NCBI RefSeq assembly: GCF_026261605.1
Contig: NZ_CP102486.1
Location: 2,666,001-2,730,000 of the forward strand
Reading direction: 5' to 3'
From: Dechloromonas sp. A34
GTDB taxonomy: Bacteria > Pseudomonadota > Gammaproteobacteria > Burkholderiales > Rhodocyclaceae
Length of the DNA: 64,000 nucleotides
Of this stretch, positions 26,166 through 39,808 are shown piece after piece. Position numbers and translations under genes: made by a program. The notes below the pieces were generated by a model. It had not been told where the DNA came from. It did not search any database and was given only the letters and a program-made list of their open reading frames with translations. Every line of letters starts with the position of its first letter. Within the stretch, counting starts at the first letter, position 1.

Positions 26166-27752
26166 ATGAAAATCGATTTCAAGAAGAAACAAACGCTGTC
26201 CATTGCCGGCGTCCTCGTGGCCGGCGTGCTACTCGCCGGGTTGATCCTCGGCACCGACAAGTCGCAGCCGGAAAACGACGAGCACGGCCACGGTAGTCAT
26301 ACGGAAGCGGCCCCCCATGCCGACAAGGAACACCACGGCGAGCCGGCCAAAGACGGCCATGCGGACGACAAGGGGCATGCCGACGAAGAGCACCATGAGG
26401 CGGCCGCACCCAAGAAAGGCCCGCATGGCGGAAAGCTCTTTACGGAGGATGGGTATGGCGTCGAGGTCACCATCTTCGAACAAGGCGTCGAGCCGGAGTT
26501 TCGTGTCTACACCTATCAGGACGGCAAGATACTCGACCCGGCGGCCAGCCAGATCAGCCTCACCCTGGAACGCCTGGGGCGCCCGCCGCAGGCCTTCAGC
26601 TTCGTCAAGGAAAAGGACTATCTCAAGGGCAACGCGGTGGTCGAAGAGCCGCATTCCTTTGTCGTAACGATCGCCGCCCAATACGGTAACAAGCCTTATC
26701 GATTTGCCTACGAGCAGATCGAGGCACGGGTGGCCATGTCCGATCAGCAACTCAAGCAGAACAACGTCGAGGTACTGACGGCCGGACCGGCACGCATCAA
26801 GAGCGCCCTGCAACTGATCGGTGAAATCCGCTTCAACGAGGATCGCCAGGTGCACATCGTGCCGCGCTTGACCGGCATCGTCGAATCGACGGCTGCCAAC
26901 GCCGGCGACCGGGTGCGCAAGGGCCAGATACTCGCCGTGATTTCCAGCCAGGCGCTGGCCGACCAGCGCAGCGAACTGTTGGCGGCGCAGAAGCGCCTGG
27001 CGTTGGCGCGCACGACCTACGCCCGCGAGAATAAACTGTGGGAAGAAAAAATTTCCGCCGAACAGGATTACCTGCAAGCCGGCAACGCCCTGCAGGAAGC
27101 GGAGATCGCCACCCAGAACGCGCAACAAAAACTCGCTTCGCTCGGCGGCGAACTGCGCGGTAGCGGTAATCTGACGCGCTACGAGATTCGCGCCCCGATC
27201 GACGGCGTGGTGGTCGAGAAGCACCTCTCGCTGGGCGAGGCGGTCAAGGACGACGCCAACATCTTCGTCATCGCCGACCTGGCCACGGTGTGGGCCGAGA
27301 TGACGATTCATGCCAAGGACCTCAACACCGTCAAGGTCGGCCAGAAAGCCAGCGTCAAGGCGACCGCCTTCGACTCCCAGAGCAGTGGCACCGTCTCCTA
27401 CGTCGGCTCGCTGATCGGCGAGCAGACCCGGACCGCGAAGGCGCGGATCGTACTGCCCAACCCGCAAGGCATCTGGCGTCCCGGTCTGCCGGTCAACATC
27501 GAAGTGGTGGCCGACGAGGTCGAGGTGCCGGTGGCCGTCTCGGTGGAGGCGATCCAGAGCGTGCGCGACTGGACCGTCGTCTTCGGCCGCTATGGCGACA
27601 GCCTGGAAGCGCGACCCGTGCAACTGGGGCGCAGCGACGGCAAATTCACCGAAGTCGTCCGTGGCCTCAACGCGGGCGAGCAGTACGCCGCGCAAAACAG
27701 CTTCCTGATCAAGGCCGACCTGGGCAAATCCGGCGCCAGCCACGACCACTAG
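26166..27752 (+). CDS. czcB: CzcB-like periplasmic adaptor with His-rich N-terminus
   Basis: A 528-residue membrane-fusion protein. One N-terminal helix (LSIAGVLVAGVLLAGLIL) is followed by a His/Asp/Glu-rich stretch of about 60 residues (HGHGSHTEAAPHADKEHHGE), likely a metal-capture segment. Then come barrel-sandwich and helical-hairpin domains (VHIVPRLTGIVEST; LAVISSQALADQRSELLAAQ; APIDGVVVEKHLSLGEAV). It bridges CzcA and CzcC in Zn/Co/Cd efflux. Confidence 0.92.
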   Translation: MKIDFKKKQTLSIAGVLVAGVLLAGLILGTDKSQPENDEHGHGSHTEAAPHADKEHHGEPAKDGHADDKGHADEEHHEAAAPKKGPHGGKLFTEDGYGVEVTIFEQGVEPEFRVYTYQDGKILDPAASQISLTLERLGRPPQAFSFVKEKDYLKGNAVVEEPHSFVVTIAAQYGNKPYRFAYEQIEARVAMSDQQLKQNNVEVLTAGPARIKSALQLIGEIRFNEDRQVHIVPRLTGIVESTAANAGDRVRKGQILAVISSQALADQRSELLAAQKRLALARTTYARENKLWEEKISAEQDYLQAGNALQEAEIATQNAQQKLASLGGELRGSGNLTRYEIRAPIDGVVVEKHLSLGEAVKDDANIFVIADLATVWAEMTIHAKDLNTVKVGQKASVKATAFDSQSSGTVSYVGSLIGEQTRTAKARIVLPNPQGIWRPGLPVNIEVVADEVEVPVAVSVEAIQSVRDWTVVFGRYGDSLEARPVQLGRSDGKFTEVVRGLNAGEQYAAQNSFLIKADLGKSGASHDH

Positions 27753-27761
27753 GAGATCACC

Positions 27762-31300
<3,539 letters not shown>

Positions 31301-31452
31301 CCGGAGCCCCCTGGCTTGTGGGCGAGGGGGCATGTCAAAAATGCACAGATTAGCTTGATGCAAGTACGGGGGACATACGATGGACTTCACCATCAGGACG
31401 TTGATGGATTGCCGGCCAGAAATAGCCCCGTTCAATTTAAAGGAGATCGATC
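31301..31452. other. Short spacer after czcA with hairpin
   Basis: GCCCCCT at 31306-31312 and AGGGGGC at 31325-31331 could form a terminator stem, although no T-run follows. No gene seen. Confidence 0.35.
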
Positions 31453-32064
31453 ATGAGTCCGATAAATGGAATTGGTAACGTACCCCTTGACGGTCTCAAC
31501 GGGACGGACGGGAAAAAATATGCTGCGCAGGGAGCCGCGCAAACTTTCCCTGACGCTTATCGGGTTGCGTTGGCCAATGCGCCCCATTCCAAAGAGGTGA
31601 GCACAGCAGCCAATTCCTCATCGTCGGCCAAAGTGGCTAAGCATATTCCCTTAGAGGGCCAGCCTCAGAAAGAGTGGGACGAAAACTTGCATGAGGTGGC
31701 GCTAGGGCTGAGAGTCTATCGCCAGCAACTCTTGGCATCGAATATCGCCAATGCGGATACACCCGGCTATAAGGCGGTCGATATAGATTTTCAGGCGGCA
31801 TTGCATAGTGCGCGAACTGCGGCACACGTTGGATCGGTGAAGTTATCGACAACCGCTGAGGAGCATCTATCCACTCCGACACCGACCCAATCTCCCAATA
31901 TCCCCCTGAAATATCATGTTCCGCTCCAGGCCAGCATTGATGGCAATACCGTTGATATGGATGTGGAGAGGACCAAACTTGCCGAGAACGCACTGATGTA
32001 CCAATTCTCCATAGATCAGGTTGGTAAGAAGGAGATGTTGGATTTGCTGAATAACTTGAGATGA
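31453..32064 (+). CDS. flgB: Orphan FlgB-like rod protein with N-terminal extension
   Basis: A 203-residue protein. Residues 80-203 match the flagellar proximal-rod protein FlgB: QQLLASNIANADTPGYKAVDIDF and GNTVDMDVERTKLAENALMYQFS. The first ~80 residues (Ser/Ala-rich) are not part of FlgB, which is usually about 135 residues. TTAAAGGAGATCGATC precedes the ATG. No other flagellar gene is nearby. Its function in a metal-resistance island is unclear; it may be a stray gene or a moonlighting secretion part. Confidence 0.8.
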   Translation: MSPINGIGNVPLDGLNGTDGKKYAAQGAAQTFPDAYRVALANAPHSKEVSTAANSSSSAKVAKHIPLEGQPQKEWDENLHEVALGLRVYRQQLLASNIANADTPGYKAVDIDFQAALHSARTAAHVGSVKLSTTAEEHLSTPTPTQSPNIPLKYHVPLQASIDGNTVDMDVERTKLAENALMYQFSIDQVGKKEMLDLLNNLR

Positions 32065-32241
32065 CTAGGGTTATTTCAAAGCCTGTTGAGACTCCTGTCT
32101 TCATGTCGACTCGTCTGGCGCTGAACGATCGGAAGGTCAAGAAAGTCGTAATCATCCGGTAGCCAGAAATTTGCATCGTTTGGGCAAAAGTGGAGCATGA
32201 AACAAAGTGTCGTCGTCAAATCAAATACAAAGGAGTGAATC

Positions 32242-32544
32242 ATGGGATTTTTTGAACGGATGCTGGGCAATTTGATGGGCGGCAGACTCGGTGGCCACTC
32301 CGGCGGTCATCATGGCGGCTCAAAGCATGGCGGCTACGGCGAATATCAGGGATATCCGCAAAACGGCCAAGACGGCAGGAATTCCGGCAACTCCTGCCCC
32401 AAGTGCGGCAGCGCCAACGTGGCGGAAGCACGCTTCTGCCAAAAATGCGGTAATTCCCTTTCACCCAGTACATGTTCTGGTTGCGCGACGGAACTGCCGA
32501 CGGGAGCCAGATTTTGCGCCCAGTGCGGTAAACCGCAACAATAA
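32242..32544 (+). CDS. Double zinc-ribbon protein
   Basis: A 100-residue protein. The start (MGFFERMLGNLMGGRLGGHSGG) is Gly/His-rich, followed by two zinc ribbons: CPKCGSANVAEARFCQKCG and CSGCATELPTGARFCAQCG. The function is unknown; it may bind zinc or nucleic acid. ACAAAGGAGTGAATC precedes the ATG. A decayed near-copy with the same start and ribosome site lies at 33985-34224. Confidence 0.8.
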   Translation: MGFFERMLGNLMGGRLGGHSGGHHGGSKHGGYGEYQGYPQNGQDGRNSGNSCPKCGSANVAEARFCQKCGNSLSPSTCSGCATELPTGARFCAQCGKPQQ

Positions 32545-32650
32545 CGCTGGCTTTTATTTGGCGAATAGAAGGGTCAAAAATGATCAAATGCGACGTCGTA
32601 AAAACCATTGACATGTCGTTCGAAGACACAAGTTCAACTGAGGGTTGGGT

Positions 32651-33208
32651 ATGAGAAGGTGGCTCTGGATCGCTGGGCTGAGTTTGGTAATTTTACTTGC
32701 GCTCCTCGTCTGGGGGGGAGTCGCCGGCATTGGATTCGTCACTGACAGGCTTCCCCTGTGGCTGACTGATGGAAAGCAAATCGCCGCACAGTCCATGAAA
32801 AAGACCGAGGAAGTGTTGCCCGGGCTCAAGGAGCGAATTGCGGAATCGACCCCCGAACTTGCGCGCAGGATTGAAGAGTGGGTGTCAGATGCAGCCTTGC
32901 CCAAGAAGGACGTGGGTGGTGAGGATATCGAGGGTATCCCGCGTTTTCCCGGCATGGTGCGAGTCGCCTTCGGTGTCCAAGAGCAGAAAAAAAGTGTGGC
33001 CTATAAGGGCGAGAGCGGTTTCGCCGAAGTCATCGTATTTTACGCCCGCGAGATGGCGAAGCAGGGATTCAGCAAAGAAGTAACCTCCGCCTCCACTGCT
33101 GAAGAGACTCACGTCTACACCAAGGGGAGCCGTCGCTTCGCGCTTAAATTCGTGAAAACGGTGCGACTAGCCACAGAAACCACGGACGTGGAGGTCAGGG
33201 AATTGTGA
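32651..33208 (+). CDS. Hypothetical membrane-anchored protein (185 aa)
   Basis: Not recognised. One N-terminal helix (LWIAGLSLVILLALLVWGGVAGIGFV) anchors a ~155-residue soluble domain. The second half (VIVFYAREMAKQGFSKEVTSAS) looks like the small alpha/beta domain seen in some periplasmic proteins, with charged C-terminus. The start is placed at the ATG at 32651. It lies among zinc-ribbon and MgtC genes on a lower-GC stretch of the island. Confidence 0.6.
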   Translation: MRRWLWIAGLSLVILLALLVWGGVAGIGFVTDRLPLWLTDGKQIAAQSMKKTEEVLPGLKERIAESTPELARRIEEWVSDAALPKKDVGGEDIEGIPRFPGMVRVAFGVQEQKKSVAYKGESGFAEVIVFYAREMAKQGFSKEVTSASTAEETHVYTKGSRRFALKFVKTVRLATETTDVEVREL

Positions 33209-33490
33209 ACCGCTGATATGACTGCGACTGCTGGTGTTGCTTGTGGGGAAAAAGCATGGCGTTTCTTGGTCGATTCCAATATGACTACTTGTCTAAACGC
33301 AACGATTCGAAGCAGGCGTAGATGCTGATGGGGTACGCGGATTTCCTGGCTTCGCCGGCAAACGCGTAGTGGTTGCCGGAAGGACTGTGACGATTTTTTC
33401 GGCGCATCAGTCGCTTTCCGATTTGGGCAAAGCGTGCCACTGCACTCGCCCTTGTGGCTGATTGAAAGAAATGAGGAGATAAACGAAGAG

Positions 33491-33931
33491 ATGGATATCG
33501 AAACTGAACTTCTTTATACCTCCCGAATGATTCTTGCTGCAGTGATCGGCGGCTTGATTGGTTTGGAAAGAGAGCGTCATGCCAGCGATGCGGGCATTCG
33601 AACATTCATGGCAATTTCTATGGGCTCGTGTGCATTCAGCCTGATCTCAGTCCATGTCGGCGGTGATCCAACCCGTATTGCGGCACAAATCGTCACCGGC
33701 ATAGGCTTTATCGGAGCAGGCGTCATTTTTCAGGATAAGGGGGGCGTGGCAGGACTAACGACAGCAGCAACGCTCTGGGCGACCGCGGCAGTCGGTATGG
33801 CCAGCGCTTTCGGCATGTATGTGCTGGCGATTGTCACAGGAGGACTGATTCTTGCCACCCTCGCGCTTCACCACCTACCCGGCTGGAAGCGGCTTAGGGA
33901 AAAAAATGGTAAACAAGACCACCCCGAGTAA
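33491..33931 (+). CDS. MgtC/SapB family membrane protein
   Basis: A 146-residue protein with four to five membrane helices and the MgtC/SapB motif GGLIGLERERHASDAGIRTF, then GIGFIGAGVIFQDKGGVAGLTTAATLWATAAVGMASAFG. Family members affect magnesium homeostasis or F-type ATPase activity. It lacks the C-terminal soluble domain of virulence-type MgtC. GAGGAGATAAACGAAGAG precedes the ATG at 33491, preferred over an upstream in-frame start. Confidence 0.88.
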   Translation: MDIETELLYTSRMILAAVIGGLIGLERERHASDAGIRTFMAISMGSCAFSLISVHVGGDPTRIAAQIVTGIGFIGAGVIFQDKGGVAGLTTAATLWATAAVGMASAFGMYVLAIVTGGLILATLALHHLPGWKRLREKNGKQDHPE

Positions 33932-33984
33932 ACACATGCAGTCAAGTGGCATGCGCATTTTTGTCATCGCTCAAGGAGTAAATC

Positions 33985-34224
33985 ATGGGATTCCTTAAGT
34001 GGATGTTGGGCAATTTGATGGGTGGCCATCACGGCAGCCCCAAACATGGCGTGGTGGCTGCGACGGTACTCCTTGCCCCAAATGCGGCGGCGCCAATGCG
34101 GTCGAAGCACACTTCTGTCTGCAATGAGGTGCTTCTCTATCGGGTAGTAAATGTTCCGGTTGCGGCGCGAAGCTGCCGGCGAGCATCAGGTTTTGCCGCG
34201 AGTACGGCAAAACACAACAGTAAT
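33985..34224 (+). pseudogene. Decayed duplicate of the double zinc-ribbon gene
   Basis: Starts MGFLKWMLGNLMGGHHGSPKHG behind CAAGGAGTAAATC, nearly the same as the gene at 32242. A frame change near 34065 then leads to CPKCGGANAVEAHFC, an in-frame stop, and CSGCGAKLPASIRFC, with the last Cys pair lost. It is therefore a pseudogene formed by local duplication and decay. Confidence 0.8.
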
Positions 34225-34270
34225 GCAGCACGTACCCCGCTGAAATAAATTAGTTCCAAGGAGCGACCGC

Positions 34271-36639
34271 ATGTCCGAAAAACTGAAACTGGACTTATCC
34301 CTGATCTTGCCGGACATCCCCGATGAGCGGGATGCCTGCGTGGGACGGCTGAGCGAACTGCTGCAGGCAGGGGGAATGGAGCAGGCGCACGTGACCCGTG
34401 AAAATGGCAGCTCCCGCCTTTGCCTGCATTACGATCCACAGCGGTTCAGTGTGAGCCGGGTACGCGAACTGGCTCAGGCCGCCGGGGCGAAAATCGGCAC
34501 TCGCTATCGTCACGAGAGTCTGCGCATCGACGGTATGGATTGCACGACCTGTGCCACCGTGATTGAGCATGCCCTGCAACGAATCGACGGCGTGCTGGAG
34601 GCTTCGGTGAGCTACGCAGCCGAACGCCTGCGCCTGGAATTCGACAGTGAAAAAGTCGAGCGCCGAGTGATCATCCAGCGCATCCAGGCCCTGGGCTATA
34701 GCGTGCTGGAAGAAGGCCACGAAGCCGGATGGTTCGCCGAACATCGTGAGCTGGTTATCAGCGGCGTTGCCGGCTTGCTGCTGCTGGCCGGTTGGCTGAC
34801 CGGCCTTTCCAGTGCGCCGCGTAATGTGGCGCTCGGCCTGTTGCTGGGCGCCTATGCGGCGGGTGGTTTCTACACCCTGCGTGACGCCTGGCAGAGTGTG
34901 ACGAGCGGCCGCTTCGATATCGATACCCTGATGATCGTCGCGGCGGCCGGCGCGGCGGCGCTCGGTGCCTGGGAAGAGGGAGCGCTGCTGCTGTTCCTGT
35001 TTAGCCTCGGGCATGCGCTGGAGCACATGGCCATGGACCGTGCCCGCAAGGCCATCGAGGCCTTGGCGGAACTGGCACCCAAGACCGCCATCGTGCAGCG
35101 GGATGGCGTGGAGATCGAAGTCCGGGTGGAGGAACTGCAGCGAGGCGACCGGGTGATCATCAAGCCCGGCCAGCGTATCCCGGCCGACGGCCAAGTGGCG
35201 TCTGGCAACTCGGCAGTGGATCAGGCGCCGGTTACCGGCGAGTCCATACCGGTGGACAAACAGCCCGGCGACAAGGTGTTTGCCGCCACGATCAATGGCG
35301 AGGGCGCGCTGGTCGTCGAGGTGACGAGGCTGGCGCGAGAGAGTACGTTGGCGCGCATGGTGGAGATGGTGGCCGAGGCGCAGACGCAGAAATCGCCCAC
35401 GCAGCGCTTTACCGACCGCTTCGAGCGAATTTTCGTGCCCGTCGTGCTGGTGGGCGCCGCCTTGCTCATCGTCCTGCCGCCGCTGTTCGGCTTTCCTTTT
35501 GCGGAATCCTTCTACCGTGCCATGGCGGTGCTGGTGGCTGCCTCACCCTGCGCGCTGGCCATCGCCACCCCGTCGGCAGTGCTGTCCGGCATTGCCCGCG
35601 CCGCCCGCGCCGGTGTACTGATCAAGGGCGGTGCACATCTGGAGAACCTCGGTCGGCTCACCGCCATCGCTTTCGACAAGACCGGCACGATCACGACTGG
35701 GCGGCCGCGGCTGACCGACATCGTGGCCCTCGGTGACGTAACCGAGAAGGAGCTCCTCGCGCTGGCGGCGGCGGTGGAGAGCCGCAGCGGCCACCCCTTG
35801 GCGCGGACGATCGTCGAGGCCGCCCGCAAGCGTGGCCTGCGCTGGGAAGAGGCCGCGGAGGCTGAGGCGGTGACAGGACAGGGGATCCGCGCGACCCTTG
35901 GCGGCCGGCGCGTCGAGGTCGGCAACCGCAAGCTCTTCGGCAGCGAGGTGGACGCGTGGTTGGCCGGGCGGGTCGATGAGTTGGAGGCGCTCGGCCGCAC
36001 CACCATGCTGGTACGGGCGGACGGACGCTTTGCCGGCATCCTCGGGCTCATGGACACCCCGCGCGCCGGCGTGCGCGAGATCCTGGAGCGTCTGCACGCG
36101 CTGGGTATCGTCGAGATGGTCATGCTGACCGGCGACAACGAGCGCGTGGCGCGTGCGGTGGCGCAAGACGTGGGCTTGAGCGACGTACGGGCCAGCCTGC
36201 TGCCCGAAGACAAAGTCACCGCCGTGGCTGAACTCGTCGCACAGCACGGCCAGGTGGCCATGGTGGGCGACGGGGTCAACGATGCCCCGCGCTGGCCCGC
36301 GCCACGGTGGGCATCGCCATGGGGGGAGCCGGGAGCGACGTGGCGTTGGAAACGGCGGACATCGCCCTGATGGGCGACGAACTCGACAAGCTGCCCTTCG
36401 CCGTCGCCCTGAGCCGTGCCGCGCGCAGGGCGATCCGCCAGAACCTGTTCATCTCGCTCGGAGTGGTGGCCCTCCTGATCCCGGCTACGCTGTTCGGCTG
36501 GGCCGGCATCGGTGTAGCTGTGCTCATTCACGAGGGATCGACGCTTGTCGTGGTGATCAATGCGCTGAGATTGCTGACTTATCGTTCTCCGACTGGGGGA
36601 AGCGGGCGACTGGCAAGCCAGGAAATTGGCGCTAGGTGA
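34271..36639 (+). pseudogene. P1B-type ATPase with SPC and HEGST motifs, one-base frameshift
   Basis: About 790 residues if the frameshift is corrected. The N-terminus has an HMA-like domain with GMDCTTCA. Then come the actuator TGES, the ion-binding SPC (ASPCALAIATP), phosphorylation DKTGT, and GDGVND. At 36285-36290 the sequence reads CCCCGCGCTGG; adding one G restores NDAPALARATVGIAMG, and the frame continues through the last helix with HEGST. SPC plus HEGxT is the P1B-4 signature (Co/Zn/Fe-type, CzcP/CoaT-like), not the CPC of CadA. As read, it would lose its last two helices. Confidence 0.85.
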
Positions 36640-36952
36640 CGAAAGGCGAGCCCTTAAGGGCTTCATTGCAAACAGGCACCATCACCCGCTCACGCAGTTC
36701 CTTCCCGGCCTTGAAGGTGGGAACCCATTTCGCCGATACCGTGACCGGCTCACCTGTTTTCGGATTGCGAGCCTGGCGGGAAGAACGGTAATTCAGGTGG
36801 AAACTGCCGAATCCGCGAATTTCAACGCGGTCACCGTTAACCAACGCGGCATGGATGGCCCCGAGAATCTCCGCCACCGCCATCTCGGCATCCTTCTGCA
36901 CGAGTTGCGGAAAGCGCTCAGCGAGCAGGAGGATGAGTTCGGAGCGGGTCAT
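36632..36952 (-). CDS. IHF beta-like DNA-bending protein
   Basis: A 106-residue HU/IHF-family protein closest in pattern to IHF-beta: [55 protein letters not shown] with the conserved Pro arm, and a short C-terminal extension. It would bend DNA at ICE recombination or promoter sites. It lies between the ATPase and the ICE accessory genes. Its 3' end overlaps the convergent ATPase tail by 8 bp. Confidence 0.9.
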   Translation of the reverse strand: MTRSELILLLAERFPQLVQKDAEMAVAEILGAIHAALVNGDRVEIRGFGSFHLNYRSSRQARNPKTGEPVTVSAKWVPTFKAGKELRERVMVPVCNEALKGSPFVT

Positions 36953-37089
36953 GCCGATATTTTACCTGAGGCGGCTTTTGCCCAACCGGAGTGAATCAGC
37001 CGTAGGTGTTTCCGCAGGGGTTGATGCGCGGGAAAGTCGCGAGAGCATGAATTGTCGGAATGTCCCGATGTTCATGGAGAAGCGCCATC

Positions 37090-38414
37090 ATGGCCCACCC
37101 CAACGCCCATCCCGTTGTCGCCGTGCAGGGCGGCGTAACCGCTGCGCCGACCCTGCTGGGGCAAGGCCCCGCCCGCATTCCTACCGGCGGCAAGATCCGC
37201 GCCGGCATCAAGGTGCTCACCAAGAAGGCCGCCGGAGAGCCCCGTGCCAAGGCGATCTACGACCAGGGCGTGGCCGCGGGCCAGTCCTTCGAACAGATCG
37301 AGCGTGCCATCGCCGAAGCCTTGCCTAACCTCAAGACGCCGCTGGTGCCACGCAACGTCCCGTGGTTCACCGTGCGGGCCCAGGACTTTCCCAATCACGA
37401 TATCGCCCGGGATATTCTGGAAGCCTATGGCGAGGACCGGGGCGAAGGCCGGCGCCTGTACCGGTTCCCGGTAGTGTTCCCCTCCGACTACTGGCAGACC
37501 GTGATGCCGCACGAGTTGGCGGCCTGGGGTGCGCACGAAAAGCACTACTGGTCGCAATACTCGGCCGATGGCCGGGTGCGCCACTGCATGTGCCATGCCC
37601 CGGTGCCGGTCGACGAGACGGGCCGGCGCACCATTCGCCTCTTCGGGGGCGCAAGACCATGATCCGCGAAGACAACGGCGGCCTTTGCGAACCCGAGGCC
37701 TGCTGCGAGTATCAGCAGCGCCAGTGCAACCTCACCGGCCGCTTCCTGTTCTTCATCCCCGGCATCCGGTCGATCAGCGCCTTCGAACTGCATACCAACA
37801 GCTTCTATGCGATGAACGCCGCGATCCAGAAGTTCGAGACCGTGGCCTTCCTGCGCGGCGGACGTATCTCGGGTTTCCTCGACCGGCAACGCACGCCTTT
37901 CTACCTCACGAAAAAACTGATGGAGGTGGCCCACATCGACGAGCAGGGGAGGGCGGTGCGCGTGCCGCAGTGGATCATCGATCTGGAGGCGCCGGTAGAT
38001 GTGACGGCGTTGCTGCGCGACAACGACGACACCGAGACGGCCCTGGTGCAGGCGCAACTGGCGACGCAGGTGCTTCAGGGGAGCTCGGCTGCGGTGAGCG
38101 CCGAACCGCTGCGGCTGGAGGCGGCCGACATCCAGGCTGTGGCGGCGACCAACGAGGCGACCGTCGAGGAGCCGCCGTTGCGCGACGGCCGTCCCAGCTT
38201 CGAGCAACTGATGGCGCGCGCGCAGGCCTACGGGATCGCGCCGGAACGGTACCAGGCCTACGCCGACCGGCGCTGGGGACGGGGCTGGAAGATCAACCCG
38301 CACGGCCGGGCCCGGGCCTGGAATGAACTGGAACGCTACGGCAACGATCCGCAGGGCTATCTCGACAAGATCGAGAGCGAGATGCAACTGGCTTCTCGGG
38401 GGAGGACGGCATGA
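37090..38414 (+). pseudogene. ICE protein resembling recombination directionality/metal-binding family, frameshifted
   Basis: The first part reads GGKIRAGIKVLTKKA, then VPRNVPWFTVRAQDFPN, then YRFPVVFPSDYWQTVMPHEL, then a Cys/His cluster HCMCHAP. The continuation in another frame reads REDNGGLCEPEACCEYQQRQCNLTGRFLF, a further Cys cluster. The two join if one C is added at 37644-37650 (GGGGGCGCAAG to GGGGGCCGCAAG). Similar ICE proteins are labelled recombination directionality factor or hydrolase/metal-binding; I recall the family only loosely. It overlaps the SbcD-like gene by ATGA. Confidence 0.7.
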
Positions 38415-39721
38415 TCCGCATCGCGCACTTCTCCGACCTGCACTACGGCACCAAGAACCTGGCGGAAGCCGACCGTTGCTTCGGCGCCGCCCTCGACCGG
38501 GCCATCGCGTTGGGTGCCGAGGCGGCGGTTATCTCGGGCGACGCCACCGACCATGGCCTCGACTTGCACGCCCCGGCCGCCGAACGGCTGGTCGCCCAGG
38601 TGCGGCGACTGGCCGACCATTGCCCGGTGCTGATGCTGCAGGGGACGTTCTCGCACGAACCCCCTGGCACCCTGGCAATCTTCCGGCTGCTGGGTGGACG
38701 GCATCCGGTGCATGTCGCTGATCGCATCGCGCAAGTTGCGCTCACGGCCCACGGCGAGTGGCTTTCTTCAACGAGTTGGTGCTTCGATGGGGTGCCGGCC
38801 GGTGCTCGTGCCCTGTTTTCCTGCATCCCCACGGTGAACAAGGCGGTGGTGGCCGCAACGGTCGGTGCGGCCGAAGCGGCCCAGGCCGTGGGGGAGCATC
38901 TGGCCCTCTTGTTGCGCGGCTACGCACCGACCCATCGCGCGGCCCGTCGGCAGGGCGTGCCGACAATCGGCGTGTCGCACGGTACGGTGTTCGGCTGCGT
39001 GAGCGAACATGGCGTGCCGATGGCCGGCTTCGATCATGAGTTCACTACCGGTGCCCTGTTCAGCGCCGAGACGCAGGCCTTCATGCTCGGGCACATCCAC
39101 CGGCATCAGGCATGGGAACAGGAAATCAGGGTAGGGCGGCAATGCATCGCCTATCCCGGCTCGATCGGTCGTTTTCACTACGGTGAGGAAGGGGAAAAGG
39201 GGTTCTTGTTGTGGGAGGTCGACGCCGACCAGGCGCGCTTCACTCTGGAGCCCACGCCCGCGCGTCGGACCGTCGATATCGTGTTCGAAGGCAAACCCGA
39301 TCTCGACGCCCTGCGCACAGCCGTCACCCAGCAGGACATCGCCGGCGCGTTCGTGCGCGTGCGCTGGACCGTCGCTGATGAAGACCGCCACCAGGTCGAC
39401 CGCGCGGCGATCGAGCGGCTACTGGACGGGGCGGCGGAAACCAAGCTGGAGGGACGCATCGTGCCCGTGGTGCGCACGCGGGCGGCGGGGATTTCGCACC
39501 TGGCGAATCTGGCGGACAAAGTGCGCGTCTGGGCGCGGGTGACCGAGGTGCGGGCGGAGCCCTTGCTCGAGTGCCTCCAGTCGCTGTCGAGCCAGGAACC
39601 GGATGCCATCGCCGAGCTTGTGCTGCGTGGGCAGGAAGTCCCTGATGGCGGGGAATGCATCGACACCGCTGTCACCCTGTCGCCCCCGAGGGCCGATCTT
39701 GAGCCCGCGCTGCTGTTTTGA
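38411..39721 (+). CDS. SbcD/Mre11-like metallophosphoesterase
   Basis: A 436-residue protein with calcineurin-like phosphoesterase motifs: HFSDLHYG, SGDATDHG, GTFSHEP (in place of GNHD) and GHIHRHQ near residue 230. The set fits SbcD/Mre11-type nucleases, which process DNA ends with an SbcC/Rad50 ATPase. The central GNHD is altered to GTFSHE, so activity is uncertain. It overlaps the previous gene by 4 bp and is followed 87 bp later by the SbcC-like gene. Confidence 0.8.
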   Translation: MIRIAHFSDLHYGTKNLAEADRCFGAALDRAIALGAEAAVISGDATDHGLDLHAPAAERLVAQVRRLADHCPVLMLQGTFSHEPPGTLAIFRLLGGRHPVHVADRIAQVALTAHGEWLSSTSWCFDGVPAGARALFSCIPTVNKAVVAATVGAAEAAQAVGEHLALLLRGYAPTHRAARRQGVPTIGVSHGTVFGCVSEHGVPMAGFDHEFTTGALFSAETQAFMLGHIHRHQAWEQEIRVGRQCIAYPGSIGRFHYGEEGEKGFLLWEVDADQARFTLEPTPARRTVDIVFEGKPDLDALRTAVTQQDIAGAFVRVRWTVADEDRHQVDRAAIERLLDGAAETKLEGRIVPVVRTRAAGISHLANLADKVRVWARVTEVRAEPLLECLQSLSSQEPDAIAELVLRGQEVPDGGECIDTAVTLSPPRADLEPALLF

Positions 39722-39808
39722 CCTGGCCGGGGCCGGTCCCTTGGGGACGGACTTGCACACCCTTTTTCGTGCGGGAGACTGACCTGGTCATCCCGCTGGA
39801 GTACCACC

